In this document: positions 23,479-35,789 of the stretch, in pieces
Layout: the number at the start of each line of letters is the position of its first letter
How positions within the stretch are numbered: the stretch's first letter is position 1
Assembly (NCBI GenBank): GCA_026874595.1
Contig: CM049310.1
Span: 67,162,056 to 67,226,055, forward strand
DNA from: Sipunculus nudus
Taxonomy: Eukaryota; Annelida; Sipuncula; Golfingiida; Sipunculidae
Direction of reading: 5' to 3'
DNA length: 64,000 nucleotides
Notes under the pieces: model-generated
Told to the model about the DNA's origin: nothing
The model's input: the letters and a program-made list of their open reading frames with translations, nothing else
The model's database searches: none
Translations under genes and position numbers: made by a program

Positions 23479-24477
23479 ACGGAACCTAATAACAGCAGAT
23501 CACGTAGTCGTGACGAGCATAAATTTTGTTACGGAGAATCAGATTCCGCAACACTAGGCAGCGTGAAATGTCTGGGGGAATTAATAAAGAAGTCAGTGGT
23601 TTTTGTCAACAAATAATTATAATTTATTCTTAGGACAATCCTGACATTACAATACACTAAATCAATACGATTACACAGTATAAAAATAATAAAAATGTAC
23701 AGTACCAGAGAGTCAGGATCCTAGGCTATGATTCTGGATACCACCACCGTCACAGCTCAACAAGAGTCCTTTAACACAAATATTCCAGATGATCTTCTCA
23801 GAGAATAGTCCGATTTAATCGCGAAAACAATCTGTTGTAATCCAAAGTGAAGTTCTGGTTATAAGCCCAAAGGCAAACTGAAGACAATCCGTATAAAATC
23901 TGTTACAAAGTCCGAAGAATATCTATAAATTCTGCAATTATCGGAAAGGTCCCAAAACTGACGAGAGAGTCACACTCTTCCGTGTCCGCTGGAATTTTCT
24001 CTCTCCCAGCTCTAAACACAGCCCCCATTTATAGTTTTTTTTTACCCGTTGTCCAGAAACTTCTATATTCAGGAACAGTCCAACACAACAATACACGTGC
24101 GCCCACAGCGCCTGAACAGACCCGAACCATCTGGAACACAAAGAACGCAGTGTCTCGACGTGTCACACTTCACACCCAAGCCAGAGCCCTACAAGCGCGG
24201 CTCTCATAGCAACGAATTTGGCCTGCTCCCAACCGAATCAGAACGTTTGGAAACAAAATGCATAGAATACATGTTTCAATTCATGTCTACTTAAGTACTC
24301 TTGGCAAGGAAAAACATTATGTTTGAAACCAACTAAGCCTCAGGCGATTTGGTTTGTCGTGAATTAACTTTGACAGCGGAATAAACTGATGACCGAAGCA
24401 AATTTGTTGGAGCCCAATTTGGATGACGTCAGCATGTCAAAAGCACAGACGTAGGCGGGCAGTACTATACGGTAACA
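23475..24477 (-). mobile_element. solo LTR of the Gmr1-like Gypsy family (1,003 bp)
   Basis: The plus strand begins TGTTACGGAACCTAAT and ends ATACGGTAACA, a perfect TGTTAC/GTAACA pair. It matches the 5' LTR at 56,317-57,186 through R and U5, including the TATA region (CTATAAATGGGGG on the minus strand, near 24,024-24,034), the CCTTTCCGATAATTGCAG block and the polyadenylation area. No internal Gypsy sequence or primer site follows, so it is solo. The flanking 5-mers (TATAT and GTTTG) do not match. Confidence 0.9.
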
Positions 24478-24662
24478 GTTTGTTGACTGAAAATGAAACA
24501 TGAATATCTGTTGTATTGTTTAAGAAGCCGATTGTTTTCATACAAAACGTGTACAGTCATACATGAAACAGATTCCTCAAATTTCATTTATACAACAAAT
24601 ATCTTGCTTTCAGATACACAGATCAGCTAAAGTATGCGCCACAAACTGTAGGAATATGAATA

Positions 24663-25853
24663 CAGTCGAACCTCTGCGATGGTGGCACCCTTGGGACTGG
24701 CCCAAACTATCCACTGTATAGAGGTGTCCACTATATGGAGGTAATAGTTGCCTTATTTAGTGCTGCAACCTACTTTGAAATATTACTGTATTTGCTCATG
24801 TTTTAAGAGTGCCCTATTATTTTGATGCATGTACTCTCTCTATTTAAAAAAAAATGTTAATTATATATATATATATATTGTTTAGCAATCTGCCCAATGT
24901 GTGTGTATTATATCATACATCGATGGACATAACCTTCAAGCATTGATCCGGTTATTTTAATCACTCCAATACTTTGATAAGTTACCTAATACATCCAAAG
25001 ATAAACTATACTGTTTATATACTATTCTCCAAGACAAGCACCTCTCAGAATCTGTGAACAGGTACACGTTTAGGGCTGTGCAAACCTTAATATTTCAGTT
25101 AAGGGTTGACATTTTTAAGTGGACAGTAACAGTGAATACGACACAGATTGCATGTGAATGACGAGTGCACCTGCAAAGTAAACACTGCAATGGGCCAGGG
25201 GGACCTTACTCTTTTACCAAATCTCCGATTACCAAGTATTTGGGTGAATGAGCAGGGCGTCCACTCATGGTATTAACTATAGCATATTCTTTGCTTTGCT
25301 GACATAAGGAAGTCCAGTGACTCTCAGATCAAAGTATCAGTCCAATGTGAATGGCTACTGTTTGGTGCATTAACTGCTGGCTATATACCATCCCAGGAAC
25401 AACCAGTCTTAGCTTAGGTATGACCAGAGCATGTGCATGCACATAAGTCTAATAAGTATGCATGTATTCCGTGCCTAGCCATGGGTCAAGAAGCATGTGT
25501 GTTATTATGCAATCAGACAGTAAAGATGAGCAAAAGTCTCTGACCTTTGCTCATCTGTTTGATTATTATTATTACCAGTTGAATTTCGAATTTATCAATG
25601 GTTATTCGGATTGCTATCAATTAAAAATTCATAAAAAGTATTAAGCTCCGAAAATTTAAATGGGAAGACACTTTAACTGAGAAAATCGAGGTAGTGCCCT
25701 CATAACCTGGGGAAAAGTTCCCACTTTACAGAATATAGAGGTGCCCACATAAGCTAAACATAATAAAGAGACGAAATAAATGGACTGCCTAAAGGTACCC
25801 ACCTTACAGAGGTGCCTAGATAATGGCGGTGCCCACTAAGAGAGGTTCTACCG
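24663..25853. mobile_element. pogo-like Tc1/mariner non-autonomous element (1.19 kb)
   Basis: Left end CAGTCGAACCTCT and right end AGAGGTTCTACCG are inverted repeats, each with TA directly outside (24,661-24,662 and 25,854-25,855). Subterminal copies of ATAGAGGTG and GGTGCCCAC occur at both ends. A CAGTAGAACCTC-type terminus is typical of pogo/Tigger elements. The interior has no transposase frame. It ends 85 bp before a possible exon at 25,938. Confidence 0.75.
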
Positions 25854-25937
25854 TACGAGCAAATAGAAAAAGAAACTCATTTAACTTGAAAATGCTGGTG
25901 TTTCATTTGACGCTGGGCTAACCGTTCTTCTTTGCAG

Positions 25938-25994
25938 AGAGACATCTTTATGGGAAAGAGAGTGGAAGTAGAAGCAATATTTGATTCGCTTCAG
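25938..25994 (+). CDS. candidate host exon (19 codons)
   Basis: CCGTTCTTCTTTGCAG precedes it (good polypyrimidine tract and AG) and CAG/GTTGTC follows. Only one frame is open: RDIFMGKRVEVEAIFDSLQ, in phase 0 at both borders. It is not in phase with the next candidate exon if that exon is spliced directly, so either the pairing is wrong or an exon in between is missed. Product unknown. Confidence 0.25.
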
Positions 25995-26051
25995 GTTGTC
26001 GTACCGTCAAGTAACTGTCTTTTGTTTTTCCTTCCTTCTCTTAATATTTAG

Positions 26052-26459
26052 GTCAATGGTCCCTAGCATAGCCTCGGAGCAGGTGTGCGGTCAACTGATC
26101 TGTACAGGTACGCCGACGGACCTGCTTCGTGGGGCGCTTTACATATCCAGCTGCTACCATCCATATACTGACGGATAAAGAATTACCAATGTTCACTTTG
26201 AATAATTCATTGTCACAACGGCCTCATTACTAGGTTTAGTTTAGTCGTAAAGCTTCACACGGGGGACTGAAAATCGTGGTTAACAGAACATAAACTTGCA
26301 ATAATGGATAAATATGACAAATAATCCGCGGCCACGGCCGCTCATATAACTAACTTCCTGTTTTGTTTCCTCCCAACAGATGATGCATTGACTTTATACC
26401 TCATGCACTCTGTAGATCACCAGCACCAGTCATCTCTGCTCAGGGTCGAGCTTAAATAA
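26052..26459 (+). CDS. candidate pair of host exons with an in-frame junction
   Basis: A long pyrimidine tract ending AATATTTAG precedes 26,052, and the possible exon 26,052-26,107 ends CAG before GTACGC. CTCCCAACAG precedes 26,380, and the second exon runs to a stop at 26,457-26,459. Joining them with a 272-bp GT-AG intron gives an uninterrupted frame of 18 codons, one junction codon (Asp) and 26 more codons to the stop: SMVPSIASEQVCGQLICT then ALTLYLMHSVDHQ and on to LLRVELK. This could be the C-terminus of a host protein. I do not recognise the family, and the exons are short enough for chance to explain them. Confidence 0.3.
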
Positions 26460-26499
26460 TATACACAACGGTGGCATCGACTAAATTCATCACACCTTC

Positions 26500-26873
26500 C
26501 ATACTGCCTGTAAAATTTTGCCTTGCCTATGCTGCCTGTGAAACTTGTGCCCTGCTTATACTACCTATGAAACGTGTGCCTGGAATATATACTTTGCTTA
26601 TACTCCCTTTGCTCTGCCTAAACTGCCTGTGAAACATGTGCCTCGAAGATACTACCTGTGAAACTTGTGCCTTGCCTGTACTACCTGTGAAACGTGTTCC
26701 TTGAATAAACTACCTGTGAAACTTGTACCTTGCTCATACCACCTGTGAAACGTGTGCCTCGAAGATACTACCTGTGAAACCTGTGCCTTGCCTATACTGC
26801 CTGTGAAACTTTTATCTTGTCTTTACTGCCTGTGAAACTTTTACCTTGTCGATACTGCCTGTGAAAACATTTG
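26500..26873. repeat. minisatellite of about 31 bp, roughly a dozen units
   Basis: Units centre on TACTGCCTGTGAAACTTGTG followed by CCTTGCCTA, with variants (CCTCGAAGA, CCTTGAATA). Two alternating unit types recur, suggesting a higher-order pattern of about 60 bp in part of the array. Confidence 0.85.
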
Positions 26874-27058
26874 AGTTAGGACTTGTTGTTCAGCCAGCCG
26901 TCTAGGGGCCAAAGGGAGCCCGAGCTGCCATGGAATTTGCCATGGAGTCCACAACCATGAAACATTTTTTTACCTTGTAGAACTTGTATCCATTTTCTTA
27001 CCTAGACTTGCTGAGGTGTGGCGGGGAAAATCATATTTAGACCTATCAAGATAAATAC

Positions 27059-29970
27059 AACAAATTGCTTTATTGTGATTCTCTGTATTATAGGATCCGC
27101 ATAAAATACAGAGGTTTACAAAAATTAGAATCCGGGAAACTTTTTTTCAAAATGAGAGCCTACAATGGCCATAAACTATTTACTTTTCACCTAAGTTATA
27201 ACTCTTGGATCTGCTTCTAGGTTTTTAGGGTCCAGAAAACCGTTTGAACCAATAAAACAATCTAACGTATTTTTGTTAATTGCAAATCCAAGATGGCGTC
27301 CAAAAATAGCGCCAGTCCTTAAAAGTGGACATAAATCATTTATTTTTCATCATAGAGTTGTCATTTTGGTATCTACAATAACATTTTTTGTTGGTTTGTA
27401 AATCCTTTCAAATCAAATAAAGCATCGATGTGTAGTCATGTGACTGGAAAATACAAGATGGCGCCTAAATGTCTGCATAATACGTCGTTCACATTAAAAT
27501 TTAATACGTAACTTTTTTATTGTTGTCGTAATTTTGGTGCCAATGCCTGTTCTCTTTAGGGTAAAAAATTCGCCCAGTGGAAAAAGGTTTATGAATAAAG
27601 TTTGAATATAAGCTGGTTACCTATACATCAAAGATAGCATCCAAGGTGGCAGCCAAAAAATGTAACACTTATATGGTGCGAAGCAGGTTTTTTTCATCAT
27701 AGACGTGAATTTGATGTTTGTCGCTAGTTTTAGTGTATAAAAATGAGAAATTTAGTACGTGTATTTAGGTATTCAGAAAGGTCACGCATGACATCCAAAA
27801 CTGTCACAAATACACTGAAAAGGCTGAAGTTGGCGCGATGATATAGTGGTAGGTAGAATAGAACGAATGCACTCAGGGGTAACAAATACTTTTACCAAAT
27901 GACGTCAGAGATGAGATTGAACTCAAAGATACTGAACTCGTGTCTGTACCAAATCCAGGGTAATCCTCCCGATTCCATCAGTACGCTGTTCCTACCTCTC
28001 TCTTGACATGCCGTATCGGCAGCTCTTTTTTCAATTGCCTGTTCTGCTAACATGCCCTGTCCTACTCCTTGCAGAATTGCGGCGATTACAGTAGTAATGA
28101 TTTGCCGCCGCATAGTTCTAATAGCGTTCCTAGGGCCTTACTTGCTACCTCTTGCTCGACCTAAACTTGTGGCATATAGGAGCTGCTTAAATTCTCCATA
28201 CAGATCCTATCCAGCGAAGCTCAGCTTTTATTATTCTTGTCTCCATAATACTCGCAAAGGTCTTCTCAGAAATAGGAAAAAAGGGACAGGAGTCTTTCCG
28301 TTTTACTGCGTGATTTACATTACATGTTATTAGTGCAGGGGGAAAACAGTGGTACCTTGGAAATCTTCTGCAGGTCATAATGCTCAGCAGGGGTATGGAT
28401 CAGGGGTCAAGGCTGTCGATGGTAGGTCACTGATGGATCTAATCCAGTGTGTCTGCACTGACTGTACAAGGTCTATGAAAGCTTATGAAACTGCTGAAAT
28501 TTTCTGTCCACCTCTTATTGATGACACGACGTTTAAAACTACATGCCGTTTGTAGAGAGAAGGGGCGGCTCTTTGTTTACGGGTTCCATTTACTGCCTTT
28601 ATGGGAGTGATTATAATCTAGGGATCTTAGTTTCTGCATAGTACTGGATTTTGTCAGTCATCTTCTGACACCATGCATGCTTCTTCCCACAGTTCGTTTT
28701 AGAGGTGGACGACATTCTGCCAGACAAGGGGTTTTGTTCATCCTCGAGAAGATGGTTGCCTTGTCATTCTCATCAACCATTCCTGGTGGACTCTTTTGGG
28801 ACCGAATGTTGACTGCTCGACAGATTAGTTGTCACGCAGATTTGTATGCGTCAGTTCTTCAATATTAATGTGGACCTATAGAAACTGTTTATTTTCTTGG
28901 TGGACGGTGTAGTTTTTAAGTTTACGAGGCCTTACCTGAGCAGATGTATCCACCACTCGCTTCCTTGCACGGCCCTGTTGATCCTGGGGTCTCGTGCAAT
29001 GCCCTCGAGGCTGAAGGCATAGTAAATAAAGTGCCACCATTTGGATCTGGGGTGCCTCCAGTTTATTTTGTATTTCTCAGATTTTCTTTATGAAATGTTT
29101 TTATTATCAGGTTGATCTCTACATAGATGATAAAAAAAGCATTAGAGGTAAATATAATAGTGCCATGTCAACTCTCGGGTTTCTGCAGTCGGTATGGCAT
29201 AATTTAGTTAAATGGACAGTCAAAGTAAGGGAACCATGCTTATTGAGTAGGAAGGTTGGTTTTATATATATAAGTAACAGGGTAACAGGGGATGGGCCCA
29301 GTGATACTTGTAACATCGCTCACCCGGTGAATACCATGTGTCAGGTACCTGTGGCCTGGAGACTTGAGGATGAACAGTTGGTTCCGTTACTGCCAGGCAT
29401 TGATATGGCTTCTAATAATCTTCTGTAGATGGTCCATAGCAGCTGCGTAATAAAATGATGTAGCTGTAGGAGTTTCAGATAATGCCATTTTACAGCGGGG
29501 ATGGACCTGTTAAACTGGACAAAAGCGGCATTCCATACAGCAAGTCAGTGGGAGAAAAATCAAGAATTGTTATTTCCACTTGATATGATAAAAAGTAACT
29601 GCAAGTATGCTTCATTTGGTTTGAATAGATACACAAACCAAAAACTGGTAAACTAGATACTTACAACTCTATGATGGAAAATTAAGTGATTCATGTCCAG
29701 TGTTTAGAACTTGCCGGCCATTGGACGCTATCTAGGATTTGCCAGTCAGACGATTACGTAAAGATTGTTTTATTTCTCTCAATCGACTTCTAGACCCCCC
29801 AAAAAAAACTAGTAGTAGATAACAAAAGTACAACTCCATGATGAAAAATATATGAAAACTTTAGGGACTTTGCGTCTTGAAAATAAATTCCCGGGTCTAA
29901 TTTTATTTAACTTTTCACGTGTTGTTAAGCGGATCCTATAACACAGAAAATCACCATAAAGCAATTTCTT
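27059..29970. mobile_element. second element with long inverted ends (about 2.9 kb)
   Basis: The left end reads AAATTGCTTTATTGTGATT, then ATTATAGGATCCGC. The right end, read in reverse, gives AAATTGCTTTATGGTGATT and then TTATAGGATCCGC. Behind both ends lie subrepeats of about 160-180 bp with TTTTTCATCATAGAGTTGT-like blocks and AAGATGGCG or diverged versions (27,292; 27,450; 27,630; right arm near 29,725). No target duplication was fixed, and similar sequence near 30,098-30,130 suggests the right boundary may be further out. The middle (27,850-29,450) has only short frames; I recognise no transposase. Confidence 0.65.
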
Positions 29971-30169
29971 GCAGTTAGTACTGGGTTGTACATATTTTGA
30001 TCCGTCTAATTATGATTTACACTACCTGGAAGAAGGTAGAAATCAATAGCGCGTCAACGAGAGAAAATCAGCTGCTTATAATAGTAGTGTAAAGCTGTTC
30101 GGCAGTCATGTTGGATGCTATCTTGGATATATAGGTTATCAGCTGAGCTGACTGAAAGTCAACTGAGCA

Positions 30170-30480
30170 ATAGCAATCACTCCTTGTCCGTCGTCCGTCT
30201 GCCCGTCTTTTCGTCCATCTTTCCGTCCGTCTATTATTCAACAGGGCACAAATCTTAGCTGCTTGTCCTGGAATCTTCTAACTTAACATCGCATTAGGTC
30301 CATAAAAATCTCTTTGGCAACCTGAAAATAGGTCATTGTGACCTAAATCCTCCGAGCTATGGGGCTCATAAGTACCCCCCCCCCTAAATAATTTCAAAAT
30401 ATTATACAAAAGCTCCAATGTATGAATAACTATTGCATTGATTGCCATGATTCTTTTCATACATATTGATCAAGTAGTGT
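30170..30480 (-). repeat. single unit of the array family from 50.6-52.9 kb
   Basis: Read on the minus strand it follows one array unit: CATTGATTGCCATGATTC (reverse), the G tract, TACTTATGAGCCCCATAGCT, the AGGTCACAATGACC region and the GACGGACGACGGACAAGG end, which also closes the array at about 52,872-52,905. It shows that the unit also exists as a lone dispersed element. Confidence 0.75.
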
Positions 30481-31689
30481 TTCATCAATTCCTGAATACT
30501 GTTGTCGCTGTACTTTTTTTTCAGATTTTTACGCATTTTTTTAGCTTTGTGGGTGAAAATCATCCTTGGAAACACAGAGATGACAGGCACCATATACTGT
30601 GAGTTATGGGACAAAGACATAATTGTGAGGTCTGCGTAACGCTGCGTAATTTGCTATTTTCAAAGTTGCTTAACAAATATTTTCTGTTGGTTCTTCAATT
30701 GTAAATATTTATCCCTGTAAAATTATCAACAACTGTTCTGTAATGTCATTTAAAGTTTAATTTCACTAAAATGGGTCCCTCTTGAATATATTTTTAACAT
30801 AAATGCTGCAATCTCTGAATTGTTCATATACTGGTGGTCTTGAAATTTACTGAAGTAACACCTGAAGTTTCTTAATATTTATGCAAATTATATGGAATGT
30901 TTTAAAGTAAAGAAACACACTGTGATGACCAGTTAATCACTTTACAGTTTACAGCTGTTAACAGATTGGATGATAGAAACAATGTTTATTAAAATTCGAT
31001 GTCAAAGAGGACATATGATGAAAGAAATAATAGCAAGTAATTGAAGAAGAGTCAAACAGAGATAAAAAGACTGACCATACCCTGTACAGCTGATGGAACA
31101 CACAAGTGTGCCATTATATGGACCAAGCAGGGACTGTTGAGAAGAACAACATATAGAAAGGATTCAGATCTCATGGATTCCCTTGAAAAATGATTGAATG
31201 AGTTGGCTGACTACATGACGGACTTGCATGAATGGAAGAACTGATCGGGCCCATATCCACACGAACCATTTATATATGTAAACAAGTCTTGTTTTCAGGG
31301 TTATTTCCTGGCCTTTATTCTGACTTCGAGACAAATATTCTTTGTGGGCCTTTTTAGTCACAAAACACATGCTTTGTTTAAAATTTCCACTTCTATGGAT
31401 TTACAAATGCTTTGCATCACGAAATCGTTCATAGAATAGGTATATTTAAGTTCTTCATCAGACATGTATTAAGTGTTGTGTCCAGCTGGCTTGTGAAAAG
31501 GCTGATATCATTATTTTCTCATAGATATGGGAATATTTATATATATATATATAATGATTGTTTATCTGTTCATGACCCATAAAGAAAATAAGTTGTCAGT
31601 ATAAGATATTAATCAGCCAAGGATCTCTGTGCAATGCAAGATCCTTGGCTCATTTATATTCCGTGATGACACCGGGAAATAGCTAAATA
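30481..31689. other. non-coding AT-rich stretch
   Basis: Only short frames without recognisable domains; a small (TA)n at about 31,539-31,552. Confidence 0.45.
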
Positions 31690-32600
31690 ATGCATTTTTA
31701 ATGCAAAATTTAACCCAAAAATTCACCATCTTCTGATGATCATCACAGTTGTTTTCATTTTGGGGTTTGGTTCTCTGGTTCTCCCAGTCAGTGGATTTAA
31801 ATTGCTTAGGAGTTACATTATTCACTTCAAGTATAAACCATTTTCATAAATACATAAATGAATGAATATTGCATATTGATGCTGATATTGAACATGTAGT
31901 CAGAATATCATATATTATGTAATGGTCTATACACAGGCAATATGCCTGATACAATGAAAGATAATGAAAGAAATAATTAGCAAACACACTATTTTGTTTA
32001 TTGGCCAGAGTTAATATCACATGCAACTCTTGCACGCACTTCTATTTTCAAATATGTTATACATTAAACTTTCTCAGATATGAAGGTCATTAAAATATTA
32101 ATTCTAAAGAACACCAAAATATTCAAATCTGAGTTGTTGCATCACTTTTCATTGCCAAATTGAACCCAGAAATTCACCATCTTATGATGTTTATTAAAAT
32201 TTTATTATGTTGCAGTTCGCTCATTTAATTCCCAGGTTCTTCCCTTCAGTTTATTATAAGTTGAATATAGTTACATTGTTAACTGAAGGTATGATCCCTT
32301 TTCATTAATAATGTGAGAATGTATAATGTTAGTATACTGATGTAAAAATATTAAACATGCTCCCACAATGTTGTATAATGTCATGGTGTATACACCGGCA
32401 ATCTGTCTACTACAAAACAGGATATATATAAATAAAGATATAATAAATTAACAAAAATTTTGTTTAATGACAGGAGTAAAAAATCATCAAAGCACTAAGT
32501 ATACACTTTCATATATATTATATATACTCTTGTAGGGCAGGTCTTTTTTCCAAATATTTAATACATAACATTTAAAATAATGCAAGGGAGCATCAATTTC
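31690..32600. repeat. tandem duplication of about 450 bp
   Basis: TTCACCATCTTCTGATGAT (near 31,722) recurs as TTCACCATCTTATGATGTT (near 32,171), and later blocks (CAGTCAGTGGATTTAAATTG, GTCTATACACAGGCAATATG) have matching partners about 450 bp downstream. The copies are well diverged. No coding. Confidence 0.65.
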
Positions 32601-34567
32601 CTTAAAATCTCAAAGTGGATATCAGTATTATATTTATATCATGATATGTATCTTCAAATTACATCGAAAATGTAGCAGAGCGTTTTTAGCAACTATATTG
32701 TACATTTCACAAGCAGGTCTAAAAATAGGGTCACATATTTTAGCCTGCACAGTGTGACCTGTGGTGTTCCCAATATGATGGTCTTGGCTTTATTTGGCCG
32801 ACTTCGTGTCTTCGACATCCTTATTTTATGCTGCGTTTGCAAACTCAGTGATTTATGGTAATCACCAGATGTATTGCAAACGATCTGCAACCTTTCGGTT
32901 CCTAAATAAAGGCTCGCTGATGGGATGTCATAGAAACCAAACAAACTGATTTATAAAATATGTTTCATGTCACATATGTTCATTTTTATTTGTCAATAAA
33001 AAGTTTTATGTACACCAGTAAAATAGTGGTTTCATTATTTGCTTACTGGATCCTGCAAAGCCGCGGATAAAGGTGAAGGTCGTTAGGTGGGACTGATGGA
33101 ACTGCTCGATGTTGGACCAGTTTGCCAGTGGTGATACCTCTTGGACCACGTGTCGAACGCCATTTTCCACTTTTTAAATCGTATTTCCCATATTTCCCAG
33201 AGACAGCGCACGCAGGATTAGTCCACATTTAGGTTTAGACTCTCTTACACAGATTCACCGTGGCGCTCCGACAAATCTCCGACGGACCAAGACTGGTTGA
33301 TTAATAACATTTATACATAATTTCATCATTATATCCGGTTTTTAATTTTCATGAAGCTGTTGCGTGATCCACAGGTTTCATTGTTAATCTGATCATTTAT
33401 AAGTTTACAGCGGACGTGGGTCACGTCTTTCACATGCGACGTTCGGGATTTAGTCAACATCCGCAAAGAAAGCGGAAGTGTCCTTGTGTTGCTTTACCCG
33501 CTTCAGGCGTGTTGGCGCAAATTGGTAATTGCGACGCTTTAAGGGTATGAACTTGCTCTTGCAAATGAAAAAGTTCACAGTTGATAACATCAGCTGACAG
33601 TACGTGTAGCGAAAACCAAAACTCATGTTTTACAAGTTACACATCGTGTTAGTGCCGGTTACAGGAGTTAAAAAAGTGCGTTTATTATCAATGACGCAAA
33701 ATTCTGCCGCCGTGGATTTATTTGAACCACGTCAGCGGTCACCGATTTATTTTGTTCGTTAGACGTTGAAGCAAATTTCTTGTTGGTAAATGATTCAAGT
33801 GAAACGACTTTGGGTGGAAATCGGGAGATAAAGGTGGCTTAATTTTCATAAGGCCGCAGTGACTGCTTCTTGCAAATTGACATGATATCATATGTCCTCC
33901 TGTATGAGTAGCCATATTTGTTTTAGCTGCTCACATTTTTATAGCATCAACATACATCATTAAGTGAGCAGCGGTCAACCTAGGCTGATTTTGCATATGA
34001 TAAATTGCCTTGACTGCCATAAATGTATTTTGAGATTGATTTCTCATATTTTAAATAATTCTCTTTCTTCAATAATGTGTAAGGACTAATAATGTAGGTG
34101 TTTATTATGTCTCTCCTCCCATTGGGCAAACCCAGAGGTGTATAGTGTCTCGTCTGTCAGCGTCATTTGTCGTGAAAGCGATAACTTTTAAACCACTCAA
34201 TAGTTTTAATTTATATTTGATTTGTTTTACCATTATCTCGAGATACTCTGTCATGGATATTCAGCTGCTGCGTTAAGCGTCATGATTGAATAATTTTTTT
34301 TATAATTATATTAAGTTCTACCAGTTTTCAAGATATAGTTTTCCTATTGTCCGTCCTACCAAGAGGGGCCCATTATTTTTTTTTCATGTCCATTATGTCA
34401 CAATGACTGAACTTTGTGAATTCTGGCAATAGAGAATGAGTGATTTAAGTCAAATTTAAGGTATACTTTCGAGACGATTCCCCATGAAGTGGCCGTGCAG
34501 GATGACGTCTTTTAGCTGATGATGCATTTTACCATATTAATGGTGTCCTTAACTCTGTCAACTGAGT
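32601..34567. other. non-coding stretch with a GC-richer patch
   Basis: The patch 33,040-33,900 is richer in G and C and contains a 61-codon frame on the minus strand (33,043-33,228) with no recognised similarity. It could be near a host promoter or exon, but nothing decides this. A dispersed-repeat-like block with GTCTGTCAGCGTCATTTGTC lies at about 34,100-34,390. Confidence 0.35.
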
Positions 34568-35190
34568 CAGTATGTCGTGACAGGAATACTGTTTTAATAT
34601 ATTAATTTATTTGTTTCAAATTCTTTGCATCGTTTGGTGATGTTTTCCCTGTAAATAATTACCAGATTACTTTGTTGATTTCCTTATTACTTTTTTTTTT
34701 GTTAAAAAAACTAAATTTGTAAATAAATAATGCAAAAAAAAAAGCTGGGCAGCCTTTGGTGGGATGGACTCTGACATTTTTTTAAATCTTTTCTGAGCTA
34801 GCTTCACATGGAGGTGTCAAGTAACGACACGTTAACAATCAATAATGTTGCCGATGCATTTTATCTTTTTAATGGTATCCAGTTGTACCATTATCCAATC
34901 GACATGTATCATAAGTCTTCTTGACCCTTTCACTTGAATCAGTATGTCGTGACAGGAATACTGTTTTAGATATATTAATTTATTTGTTTCAAATGCTTGC
35001 ACCGTATGTTGTTGTTTTCCCTGTTAATAATTACCAGAATACTAGGTTGATTTACTTATTACTGATAGTTTTTCAAAATAAACTAAATTTTTAAATAAAT
35101 AATGCAAAAACACGATGTGCGCCCCTTGGTGGGATGGACTTAGACATTTTTAAATCTTTTCTGAGCTTGCTGCACATGGAAGTGTCGACA
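34568..35190. repeat. tandem duplication, period about 372 bp
   Basis: CAGTATGTCGTGACAGGAAT starts at 34,568 and again at 34,940. The following blocks (TTATTTGTTTCAAAT, AAATAAATAATGCAAAAA, TTGGTGGGATGGACT, CACATGGA) repeat in the same order. Confidence 0.8.
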
Positions 35191-35789
35191 TTTTTGCGAT
35201 CAATTTTCAAATTAATTTATCTCGTTTTTTTTCACAAATTTCTGCCTCTCCAGTTATCTGACAGATTAGATGTTCCCCTGCATGAGTCACCATCAGTACT
35301 TCCAGATTCTTCCTTCTTTAGATTTTCCCCATTTTCACTGCAAATTATTCAAGTGAAAAGTATTGCTTATTTTTTTAATATTCTGGTTTATGTTTGCGAG
35401 AAGAGTGGTCCAGGTTTGAAGGACAATATAATATGCTTGCAGATAGGACAATATAATATGCTTTTTCTTGTTGCACTTTCTGCAGGTATTGTTGCAGTTG
35501 GTAGAGTTGTTGATCTAGAAAAAAATAATACTGATAATTCTTCATTCTTCATTATTTTCTTTTGCATATTTTCTCTTAAAAGGTCATAAATTCAGTTAAG
35601 AAATGTATCACCTGAATTGTTAAAGGAAGCAAGAAAATTTCCTTGGTTATGTTCACATCTATAATCTGATGCTATTTTTGTAAATTAAATATTATCTATC
35701 AGTACTTTAAGAAATCTTTTCTATTTTTTCCGGTTCCTGTCTGGGTTGACGTGGGTCAAACATTCCTCTATCAGATTTCAATAATATAG
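35191..35789. other. non-coding stretch
   Basis: A 151-codon frame (35,134-35,589, plus) begins inside the tandem repeat and is rich in Phe, Ile and Leu from T-rich DNA; I do not support it as a gene. Confidence 0.4.

Noticed and set aside
14820-24477. The two minus-strand LTRs as ends of one Gypsy element
   Set aside because: The DNA between them holds the long-TIR element and no gag or pol, there is no primer site beside 23,475, and the LTRs are strongly diverged from each other.
26500-26873. CRISPR-like regular repeats
   Set aside because: The units are contiguous and variable with no distinct spacers, and all other content is eukaryotic; it is a minisatellite.
29090-29428. 112-codon frame inside the second long-TIR element
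   Set aside because: No recognisable transposase or other motif and no second copy in the window to test conservation; kept only as unassigned interior.
33043-33228. 61-codon minus-strand frame in a GC-richer patch
   Set aside because: No similarity or clear splice context; it could equally be chance in GC-richer DNA.
35134-35589. 151-codon plus-strand frame
   Set aside because: It starts within a tandem repeat unit, is not open in the other unit, and is a Phe/Leu/Ile-rich product of T-rich DNA without any domain.
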